From Pseudomonadota bacterium (GTDB taxonomy: Bacteria > Desulfobacterota > Desulfovibrionia > Desulfovibrionales > Desulfomicrobiaceae): a DNA stretch of 13,547 bases. This document shows, piece after piece, positions 1 through 5,929 of the stretch (its first letter is position 1; the number at the start of each line of letters is the position of its first letter). The DNA lies in assembly GCA_023393525.1 (NCBI GenBank), contig JAEWKZ010000100.1, positions 1-13,547 of the forward strand, read 5' to 3'. Both the position numbers and the translations under genes were made by a program. The notes under the pieces are model-generated. The model did not search any database and was not told the origin of the DNA. It was given only the letters and a program-made list of their open reading frames with translations.

Positions 1-58
<58 letters not shown>

Positions 59-1618
59 TTAGCCTGCCAGATAGCTCCGCGCCAGTTCCCGGAAAGCTCC
101 CACCTGTTCCTCGATCCAATCTTTGCCCTGGTCCAGTTCGCGGGCCATGATCTCGGCCACGTCGCGGGCGATGATCATGCTTACGGCCGCGTCCAGGATC
201 AGCGCGCGGGTGCGGTGGCGCAGCACGTCGGACAGGGTCCGGGCCCATTCGCGGCGCACGGCCCAGACCACTTCCGCTCGCAGGTAGGGCAGCTTGTAGT
301 GCAGGGGCTTGCCCAGTTCCGGGTCGCGGCGGATCATCTCGCGGATTTCCTCGATGTCGCTGCCGTAGACCGAGAGGTGGTCGCGCGGGTCCACGCCGCC
401 GAGCCAGCCGTGCAGGGGCAGGTTCTCGGTCTTGCAGGAGTGGCGGGGCAGGCCCGCGAAGCGGGCGGCCTGGGTCACGGCGTCCTCGCCCATCTTGCGG
501 TAGGTGGTCCATTTGCCGCCCGCGATGGTCACCAGCCCGCTCTGGGAGATGGTCAGGTGGTGGTCGCGGGACAGGGACGAGGTCTTGTCTTCGCCCTCGG
601 CCCGGATCAGGGGCCGGATGCCGGCGAAGACGCTCAGGATGTCGCTGCGCTTGGGGTCGCGGGTCAGGTAGCGGCCCGCGTGTTCGAGCAGGAAGGTGAT
701 CTCCTCTTCCATGGGGCGGGGTTCGGGGCTTGCGCCGTCCAGGGCCACGTCCGTGGTCCCGACCAGGACGCGCCCGTGCCAGGGCACGAGGAAGATGACC
801 CGGCCGTCGTCGGTGTGCGGGACCATGATGGCCGTGTCGCCGGGGGAGAAGGACTTGTCCAGGACCAGATGGATGCCCTGGGACGGGGCGATGAGTCTGG
901 CCGCGCCCTCGTCGTCCATGCGCCGGATCTCGTCCACGAACACGCCCGTGGCATTGACCACGACCTTGGCCCGCAGTTCGCGGCTCTCGCCCGTCAGGGA
1001 GTCCCGGGCTCGTACGCCGCAAACCAGTCCGTCCTCGTCCTTGACGAGGCCCGTGACGCCCATGTGGTTGACCGGCAGCCCGCCCAGGTCATTCATGGTG
1101 CGGGCCAGGGTGATGGCCAGGCGCGAGTCGTCGAACTGGCCGTCGTAGTAGATGACCCCGCCGCGCAGGTCCGTGGGTTCGAGGTTGGGGATCATGTTCA
1201 GGGTCTTGGCCTGCGACAGGATGCGCGAGCGCCCGAAGCCCAGCTTGCCGGCCAGCATGTCGTAGAGCTTGAGGCCCACGCCGTAGAACGGGCGCTCCCA
1301 CCACTTGTAGTCCGGCACGACAAAGGCCTGGTTGTAGACCAGGTGCGGGGCGTTGCGGAGCAGCACGCCGCGTTCGTGCAGGGCGTCCATGACCAGGGCC
1401 AGGTTGCCCTGCTGCAGGTAACGCACCCCGCCGTGGACCAGCTTGGTGGAGCGGCTGGACGTGCCCTGGGAGAAGTCGCGTTCTTCCAGGAGCAGGGTCT
1501 TGTACCCACGGCCGGCCGCGTCCACGCCGCAGCCCAGGCCCGTGGCCCCGCCGCCGATGATGATCATGTCCCAGGTTGTGCCGGGACCGAGTTGGTCGAT
1601 GATATCCGATCTGAGCAT
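59..1618 (-). CDS. glpD: Glycerol-3-phosphate dehydrogenase (FAD, GlpD type)
   Basis: A 519-aa protein that oxidises sn-glycerol-3-phosphate to dihydroxyacetone phosphate with FAD, normally at the inner face of the cytoplasmic membrane and passing electrons to quinone. An N-terminal Rossmann FAD-binding motif GGGATGLG lies at residues 22-29. It is followed by the family signature SSRSTKLVHGGVRYLQ, the central DAO fold (IHLVLDKSF, GTTDVAL, AGIRPL, IAGGKWTTYRKM) and a C-terminal helical GlpD domain. The length is normal for the aerobic-type single-subunit enzyme. The ATG start at 1618 is supported by GGAGG on the minus strand (1624-1628), five bases upstream. It is divergent from metX, and no glpF, glpK or glpR is visible, so the regulatory context is off the contig. 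The stop codon falls just inside the poly-C edge, but the reading frame is complete. Confidence 0.95.
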   Translation of the reverse strand: MLRSDIIDQLGPGTTWDMIIIGGGATGLGCGVDAAGRGYKTLLLEERDFSQGTSSRSTKLVHGGVRYLQQGNLALVMDALHERGVLLRNAPHLVYNQAFVVPDYKWWERPFYGVGLKLYDMLAGKLGFGRSRILSQAKTLNMIPNLEPTDLRGGVIYYDGQFDDSRLAITLARTMNDLGGLPVNHMGVTGLVKDEDGLVCGVRARDSLTGESRELRAKVVVNATGVFVDEIRRMDDEGAARLIAPSQGIHLVLDKSFSPGDTAIMVPHTDDGRVIFLVPWHGRVLVGTTDVALDGASPEPRPMEEEITFLLEHAGRYLTRDPKRSDILSVFAGIRPLIRAEGEDKTSSLSRDHHLTISQSGLVTIAGGKWTTYRKMGEDAVTQAARFAGLPRHSCKTENLPLHGWLGGVDPRDHLSVYGSDIEEIREMIRRDPELGKPLHYKLPYLRAEVVWAVRREWARTLSDVLRHRTRALILDAAVSMIIARDVAEIMARELDQGKDWIEEQVGAFRELARSYLAG

Positions 1619-1693
1619 GTCTGCCTCCAGGGTGTTTTTCTTGCGGGTTCATACCACGGCGGGGCCGGGAGGGCCAGAGCCCAAGAGCGGACC

Positions 1694-1722
1694 TTGACCT
1701 TGGCGCCGGGGCTTCATAGACA
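1694..1722 (+). promoter_or_regulatory. Candidate sigma70 promoter for metX
   Basis: TTGACC (1694-1699), a 17-base spacer and TAGACA (1717-1722) lie in the 135-base glpD-metX divergent region. The -35 box matches five of six consensus positions and the -10 is weak. It would give a leader of about 25 bases, too short for a SAM riboswitch. I see no clear promoter for glpD in the same region. Confidence 0.4.
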
Positions 1723-1743
1723 GCGAGACGTCACCTCGATCAT

Positions 1744-1748
1744 GGAGA
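1744..1748 (+). promoter_or_regulatory. Ribosome binding site of metX (decides start)
   Basis: GGAGA lies five bases before the ATG at 1754. An in-frame ATG at 1742 overlaps this site and has no Shine-Dalgarno of its own, so 1754 is the preferred start. Confidence 0.7.
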
Positions 1749-1753
1749 TTTCG

Positions 1754-2887
1754 ATGACCCAGCCCTCTGTCGGCATTGTCCGCACCCAGTCCTTCACCTT
1801 CGCCCATCCCCCGCATCCCATGGTCCTGGACAGCGGGGTGGGGCTGGGGCCCGTGTCCCTGGCCTACGAGACCTGCGGCGAGCTGAACGCCGAGAAGTCC
1901 AACGCCGTGCTCATCTGCCACGCCCTGACCGGCGACGCCCACGTGGCCGGATACCACGACGGCGACGACAAGCCCGGCTGGTGGGAGCATTACGTGGGCC
2001 CGGGCAAGCCCATCGACACGGACCGCTATTTCGTGATCTGCTCCAACGTCATCGGCAGCTGCATGGGCTCCTGCGGGCCGTCCTCCATCAACCCGGCCAC
2101 GGGCCGCTACTGGGGCCTTGATTTTCCCATAGTGACCATCCCCGACATGGTCCGGGCCCAGCGCGAGCTGGTCCGCCACCTTGGCGTCGAGCGCCTGCTG
2201 GCCGTGACCGGCGGCTCCCTGGGCGGGATGCAGACCCTGCAATGGGCCGCGAGCTATCCGGACATGATGGACGGCATCCTGGCCCTGGCCACCACCAGCC
2301 GCCATTCGCCCCAGGCCATCGCCTTCAACGAGGTCGCGCGGCAGTCCATCATGAGCGACCCGAACTGGAAGAACGGCGACTATTACGACGGCGTGCGCCC
2401 GGACCTGGGTTTGGCCGTGGCGCGCATGATCGGGCATATCACCTATCTTTCCGACGAGTCCATGCACGTGAAGTTCGGCCGCGAGCTGCGGGGCGGGGCC
2501 TTTGCCTTCAACTTCGAGGGCGATTTCCAGGTCGAGAGCTACCTGCATCACCAGGGCAAAAAATTCGTGGAGCGCTTCGACGCCAACGCCTTTCTCTACG
2601 TGACCAAGGCCGCCGACTATTTCGACCTGGACCTGGGCAACCCGGACAGCCCGGCCCGGCGCGCCCTGGCCGGGACCGGGGCGCGTTTTCAGCTGGTGTC
2701 CTTCACTTCGGACTGGCTCTACCCGACCTACCAGTCCCGGCAGGTCGTGGACGTGCTCAAGACCCTGGGCCGGGACGTGAGCTTCTGCGAAATCACCGCC
2801 CCCTGGGGGCACGACGCCTTCCTGCTGCCGGACGAGCGCCTGGAAACCGTGATCCGGGGATTTCTGGGAGGGCTGCATGGCTGCTGA
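1754..2887 (+). CDS. metX: Homoserine O-acetyltransferase (MetX)
   Basis: A 377-aa alpha/beta-hydrolase-fold enzyme that activates homoserine with an acyl-CoA, the first committed step to methionine. The nucleophile elbow GGSLGGMQ places the catalytic Ser at residue 155. The other triad members fit Asp320 (in FTSDWLYP) and His353 (in WGHDAFLL). Other family hallmarks are LAYETCGELN near the N terminus, CHALTGDAHVAGY, and GSCGPSSINPATG before the lid region. The open frame extends upstream to 215, but only the part from 1754 is MetX-like and has a ribosome site. It overlaps metW by 11 bases, which implies translational coupling. MetX-family members can use acetyl- or succinyl-CoA. I assign acetyl because a MetY sulfhydrylase follows, but the sequence alone does not settle it. 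Confidence 0.95.
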   Translation: MTQPSVGIVRTQSFTFAHPPHPMVLDSGVGLGPVSLAYETCGELNAEKSNAVLICHALTGDAHVAGYHDGDDKPGWWEHYVGPGKPIDTDRYFVICSNVIGSCMGSCGPSSINPATGRYWGLDFPIVTIPDMVRAQRELVRHLGVERLLAVTGGSLGGMQTLQWAASYPDMMDGILALATTSRHSPQAIAFNEVARQSIMSDPNWKNGDYYDGVRPDLGLAVARMIGHITYLSDESMHVKFGRELRGGAFAFNFEGDFQVESYLHHQGKKFVERFDANAFLYVTKAADYFDLDLGNPDSPARRALAGTGARFQLVSFTSDWLYPTYQSRQVVDVLKTLGRDVSFCEITAPWGHDAFLLPDERLETVIRGFLGGLHGC

Positions 2888-3509
2888 GCATTGCGTCATG
2901 GATGGGCACGAGCTGCGTTTCGACCTGCGCGTGGTGGCTTCCTGGATCGAGCCGGGCAGCCGGGTGCTGGACCTTGGCTGCGCCGACGGCAAGCTCTTGC
3001 GCTTTCTGCGCGACACCAGGCAGGTCAGCGGCCTTGGCATCGAACACGACGAGGACGAGGTCGTGTCCTGCATCGCCCAGGGCCTGTCGGTCATTCACGG
3101 GGATATCAACACGGAGCTGCCGGGTTTTCCGGACAAGGCTTTCGACTACGTGGTCGTGTCCCAGACCCTGCAACAGGCCTACGAGCCCACCGCCCTGCTG
3201 CAGCAGATGCTCCGGGTCGGCCGCCGGGGCATCGTCAGCTTTCCCAACTTCTGCTGCCTGCCCATCCGGTTGCAGATGGCTTTTTCCGGGCATGTGCCGG
3301 TCACGCCGGAGCTGCCCTACCAGTGGTACAACACGCCCAACATCCGGGTGCTGAGCCTGGAGGATTTTCGGGCCTATTCGCGGGCCGTGCCCTTTTCCAT
3401 CATCCGCTCCCTGGCCGTGAATCCGTCCGGCGACGGGAGCATGCGCGAGGTCCGGTTCTGGCCCAATCTGCTCGCATCCTATGGAATCTTCATGATCCGG
3501 GACCGTTGA
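2877..3509 (+). CDS. metW: Methionine biosynthesis protein MetW
   Basis: A 210-aa class I SAM-dependent methyltransferase-like protein of the MetW family. Motif I is VLDLGCADG at residues 30-38, with the acidic ribose-binding position in GLGIEHDED, followed by FDYVVVSQTLQQ. Distinctive MetW segments are FPNFCCLPIRLQM and PELPYQWYNTPNIRVLS. MetW is almost always encoded beside metX in proteobacteria and is thought to support the acyltransferase, although its chemical role is not firmly settled. The ATG at 2877 lies inside the 3' end of metX, with GGGAGG (2867-2872) upstream. The last codons and the TGA (3507-3509) lie inside the left arm of the palindromic repeat at 3497-3626, so the element has fixed the C terminus of the protein. 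Confidence 0.93.
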   Translation: MAAEHCVMDGHELRFDLRVVASWIEPGSRVLDLGCADGKLLRFLRDTRQVSGLGIEHDEDEVVSCIAQGLSVIHGDINTELPGFPDKAFDYVVVSQTLQQAYEPTALLQQMLRVGRRGIVSFPNFCCLPIRLQMAFSGHVPVTPELPYQWYNTPNIRVLSLEDFRAYSRAVPFSIIRSLAVNPSGDGSMREVRFWPNLLASYGIFMIRDR

Positions 3510-3626
3510 AAAATCCGTTCTGGACTGCGTTGCTCCCCCGATTCTGAAGGACTCATGTAGACGGCTACACTTCGCCCTTCAGAATCGGGAGAGCGCCTTG
3601 CCAGAACGGTTTTTGAACGGTCCCGG
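3497..3626. repeat. 130-bp imperfect palindromic repeat (MITE/REP-like)
   Basis: The outer arms CCGGGACCGTT (3497-3507) and AACGGTCCCGG (3616-3626) are perfect complements. Next, a segment running to CCGTTCTGG (3515-3523) pairs with CCAGAACGG (3601-3609). Then CCCGATTCTGAAGG (3537-3550) pairs perfectly with CCTTCAGAATCGGG (3576-3589). The tip is TGTAG (3556-3560) with CTACA (3565-3569) around an ACGG loop. It encodes nothing. Its GTTGAAAAA end resembles dispersed intergenic palindromes I recall from deltaproteobacterial genomes, so it is probably a non-autonomous mobile repeat. As RNA it could also stabilise or terminate the metXW message. Confidence 0.85.
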
Positions 3627-3699
3627 GAAGATGTTGAGGTTTTAGAGGCCGACCGCGCCTTGTGAATCAGCGTCCGGCAACGCCTGGACAGGAGGAACC

Positions 3700-4968
3700 A
3701 TGCAACGATTTGAAACCACGGCCCTGCACGGCGGCTATGCTCCCGACGCCACGGGCTCCCGCGCCGTTCCGGTGCATCGCACCTCGGCCTACCTGTTCAA
3801 GGACGCGGACCATGCCGCCGACCTCTTTGCCCTGCGCCAGTTCGGCAACATCTACACCCGCCTGGGCGGGCCGACCCAGGAGGCGCTGGAGACGCGCCTG
3901 GCCCAGCTCGAAGGCGGTAAGGCGGCCCTGGCCCTGGCCTCGGGCACGGCGGCCATTCACTACACGGTCATCAACATCTGCCGCCAGGGTGACGAACTGG
4001 TCTCGTCCAGCACCCTCTACGGCGGCACGCACACCATGTTCGCCGCCATCCTGCCCGACGCCGGGATCACCACCCGCTTCGTGGACATCCATGATTTTGA
4101 CGCCGTGCGCGCGGCCATAAACGAGCGCACCCGGCTGATCTTCACCGAGGTCATCGGCAACCCGGCCCTCGATGTGGCCAACATCGAAGCCCTGGCAACC
4201 ATCGCCCACGAGCACAACCTGCCCCTGGTGGTGGACGCGACCTTCGCCACGCCCTACCTGTTCCGGCCCCTGGAATACGGGGCGGACATCGTCGTCCACT
4301 CGCTGACCAAGTGGATCGGCGGGCACGGCACGGCCATCGGCGGGGCGGTTGTCGACGGCGGCAGCTTCGACTGGACCGACCCCAAATTCGCCCTCTACAA
4401 CGAGCCCGACCCGTCCTACCACGGCCTGCGCTACGCCCATGACCTGGGCGAGCTCAGCCCGCTGGCCTTCATCATGCGCATGCGTCTGGTCCCCTTGCGC
4501 AACCTTGGCGCGTGCCTCTCCCCCGACAACTGCTGGATCTTCCTGCAGGGCCTTGAAACCCTGGCCCTGCGCATGGAGCGGCACAGCGAGAACGCCCTGC
4601 AGGCGGCGGAATTCCTGGCCGGGCATCCCAAGGTGTCCTGGGTGCGCTATCCGGGCCTGCCGGGCGATCCGTCCTACGATCTGGCCCGGACCATGTTCCC
4701 GCGCGGGTTCGGCGGCATGGTCGTGTTCGGGGTCAAGGGCGGGCTTGAGGGTGGACGGGATTTTATCAATCGTCTGCGCCTGGTCTCGCACCTGGCCAAT
4801 GTCGGCGACGCCAAGAGCCTGGCCATCCACCCGGCCAGCACCACCCATTCCCAGCTCTCGGAAGCGGAGCAGGCGGCAGGGGGCATAACCCCGGATCTGG
4901 TCCGGTTTTCCGTGGGCATCGAACACATCGACGACATCCTGGCGGATCTGGATCAGGCGCTGGAATGA
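3700..4968 (+). CDS. metY: O-acetylhomoserine sulfhydrylase (MetY)
   Basis: A 422-aa PLP-dependent enzyme of the Cys/Met metabolism family. It exchanges the acetyl group of O-acetylhomoserine for sulfide, giving homocysteine and acetate. The Schiff-base lysine is Lys204 in VHSLTKWIGGHGT. Other family marks are FETTALHGGY at the N terminus, the QFGNIYTRLGGPTQEALE segment, the cofactor-stacking region SSTLYGGTHTMF, VVDATFATPYLFRP, and the C-terminal LAIHPASTTHSQLS and RFSVGIEHIDDILADL. The length is typical of MetY, which is longer than MetB or MetZ. GGAGG (3691-3695) lies four bases before the ATG. It sits downstream of metXW across the palindromic repeat and is closed by a strong terminator, so the three genes form a complete sulfide-to-homocysteine branch. 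This fits an organism that makes its own sulfide. Confidence 0.95.
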   Translation: MQRFETTALHGGYAPDATGSRAVPVHRTSAYLFKDADHAADLFALRQFGNIYTRLGGPTQEALETRLAQLEGGKAALALASGTAAIHYTVINICRQGDELVSSSTLYGGTHTMFAAILPDAGITTRFVDIHDFDAVRAAINERTRLIFTEVIGNPALDVANIEALATIAHEHNLPLVVDATFATPYLFRPLEYGADIVVHSLTKWIGGHGTAIGGAVVDGGSFDWTDPKFALYNEPDPSYHGLRYAHDLGELSPLAFIMRMRLVPLRNLGACLSPDNCWIFLQGLETLALRMERHSENALQAAEFLAGHPKVSWVRYPGLPGDPSYDLARTMFPRGFGGMVVFGVKGGLEGGRDFINRLRLVSHLANVGDAKSLAIHPASTTHSQLSEAEQAAGGITPDLVRFSVGIEHIDDILADLDQALE

Positions 4969-4987
4969 CAGGTCTGATTTCGGCATG

Positions 4988-5018
4988 AAGGGCCGCGCGG
5001 TTCCGCGTGGCCCTTTTT
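4988..5018 (+). terminator. Intrinsic terminator after metY
   Basis: GGGCCGCGCGG (4990-5000) pairs with CCGCGTGGCCC (5003-5013), with one G-U pair and a tight loop. A T tract at 5014-5018 and flanking A residues follow. It lies 20 bases after the metY stop. Confidence 0.9.
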
Positions 5019-5230
5019 GATACAGTCACTGGCGCGGAGGCTGGTCGATATGGATACAGGCCAGGGCTCCCCCTGCCCGCCCTCGCGCGGCACATGGCGC
5101 GAGGCGCAGCCCGGACAGGAGGGCGGCGCCCCGGTTTTTCGGATCAAGCGCACTTTTGGCCGCATTCTTGTATGGCCCGAAGGGGGCTTTTTTTCAGGAA
5201 GCCATCCACGCAGCATGGACTTTTAACCCC
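5019..5230 (+). promoter_or_regulatory. Leader region of the DUF4242 gene with alternative hairpins
   Basis: There is no convincing gene here. Two 8-bp helices compete for the same bases. CCTCGCGC (5081-5088) pairs with GCGCGAGG (5097-5104), while CCGCCCTC (5077-5084) pairs with GAGGGCGG (5119-5126). Downstream, GCCC (5175-5178) and GGGC (5184-5187) form a short stem followed by seven T (5188-5194), resembling a weak intrinsic terminator. GGCTT (5185-5189) can instead pair with AAGCC (5199-5203). The layout resembles an attenuator, but in GC-rich DNA such helices can arise by chance, and no known riboswitch motif was recognised. Confidence 0.3.
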
Positions 5231-5242
5231 AGAGGAGACTGT

Positions 5243-5518
5243 ATGCCGAAGTACATCATCGAACGCGAGATCCCCGGCGCGGGCGACATGACCGCCGAAA
5301 CCCTGCAGGGCATCGCCCAGCATTCCTGCGGCGTGCTCAAGGAAATGGGCCCGTCCATCCAGTGGGTGGAAAGTTTCGTGACATCGGACAAGATTTATTG
5401 CGTCTACATCGCCCCAAGCGAAGCGGCCGTGCGCGAGCACGCCACCAAGGGCGGATTCCCGGCCAACAGCGTGAGCGAGGTCAAGACCATCATCGACCCG
5501 ACCACGTCAGAGGGCTGA
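5243..5518 (+). CDS. DUF4242 domain protein (SCO4226-like small protein)
   Basis: A 91-aa soluble protein consisting of a single DUF4242 domain. Recognisable segments are PKYIIEREIPGAG at the N terminus and WVESFVTSDKIYCVYIAPSEAAVREHA at residues 41-67, followed by GGFPANSVSEVK. The family has a small ferredoxin-like fold. A Streptomyces member (SCO4226) binds nickel, but function is not established for most relatives, so metal binding here is only a possibility. His27, Cys29, Cys53 and His66 are available as potential ligands. The ATG at 5243 has AGAGGAG (5231-5237) five bases upstream, and a longer frame from 5156 lacks such a site. It is monocistronic, lying between the metY terminator and its own terminator. 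Confidence 0.85.
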   Translation: MPKYIIEREIPGAGDMTAETLQGIAQHSCGVLKEMGPSIQWVESFVTSDKIYCVYIAPSEAAVREHATKGGFPANSVSEVKTIIDPTTSEG

Positions 5519-5552
5519 AAGCCAAAGAACGCAACGTCGGTACATGATCCAG

Positions 5553-5596
5553 AAAACAGAGCCTGTCCGGTGACCCCGGCGGGCTTTTTCTGTTTT
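5553..5596 (+). terminator. Intrinsic terminator after the DUF4242 gene
   Basis: GCCTGTCCGG (5561-5570) pairs with CCGGCGGGC (5576-5584) with a one-base bulge, followed by TTTTT. The flanks AAAACAGA (5553-5560) and TCTGTTTT (5589-5596) also pair and extend the stem, so it may work in both directions. Confidence 0.85.
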
Positions 5597-5929
5597 GAGC
5601 AGGGCGGGTCTGGACGGAAAAGACCATGCTCCAGGTTTTCGACCCAACGGAAGTTGTCAGTGACGTAGTGTTTAGTAATGATTTTTAGTATTGCGTATGT
5701 ACTACATTTTTTGTAGTTTCTTTATGGTTTGCCTCGGGATGCGACAGTGCCCCCACGACGGTATACCATTCTCCGTCCTGAATTCAGCTCGATGCGCCGT
5801 CCCTGGCCGATGGGTCTGACGGCGAGGAGCAAACGCAGCGGCGGCACATCCTCCTTGATGCTTTGCGATGTTCTGGCGCGCAGAGAATGTCGGCCGAAAA
5901 AATGTAACGACCGCGACACGTTGTCGCCA
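5597..5929. other. Intergenic region before the hemerythrin diguanylate cyclase
   Basis: This stretch of about 330 bases has no gene I can support. A nested hairpin lies at 5597-5631 (GAGCA with TGCTC, and GGTCT with AGACC). Bases 5650-5720 are AT-rich and promoter-like. The remainder, 5721-5929, is GC-rich and open in several frames, but the translations are Arg-rich and resemble no family. If the promoter lies at 5654-5681, the mRNA would carry a leader of about 240 bases. I looked for a c-di-GMP (GEMM) riboswitch and did not recognise one. Confidence 0.5.
5654..5681 (+). promoter_or_regulatory. Candidate promoter upstream of the first diguanylate cyclase
   Basis: TTGTCA (5654-5659), a 16-base spacer and TAATGA (5676-5681) lie in an AT-rich island. 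Just downstream a small hairpin, ACTACA (5701-5706) with TGTAGT (5712-5717) around five T, could be an operator or an early pause site. Confidence 0.35.

Noticed and set aside
215..1753. Long upstream extension of the metX frame (over 500 codons)
   Set aside because: It lies antisense to the clear glpD gene, its translation is low-complexity Ala/Gly/Val/Gln-rich, and metX has its own ribosome site at 1744-1748.
1649..3094. 481-codon open frame on the minus strand opposite metX and metW
   Set aside because: A shadow frame typical of GC-rich coding DNA. The plus strand encodes two recognisable enzymes with intact motifs.
3667..4986. Long minus-strand frame opposite metY
   Set aside because: The plus strand carries a full PLP enzyme with catalytic Lys204. 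The antisense translation resembles nothing.
5007..5291. Small frames between metY and the DUF4242 gene
   Set aside because: They overlap the metY terminator or run into the DUF4242 gene in another frame, without ribosome sites.
5729..5929. N-terminal extension of the membrane cyclase, or a small minus-strand gene at 5722-5937
   Set aside because: Arg-rich, non-homologous translations in both directions. The transmembrane start fits the ATG at 5930.
5729..5929. c-di-GMP riboswitch in the leader of the first cyclase
   Set aside because: I looked for the conserved GEMM core and could not find it.
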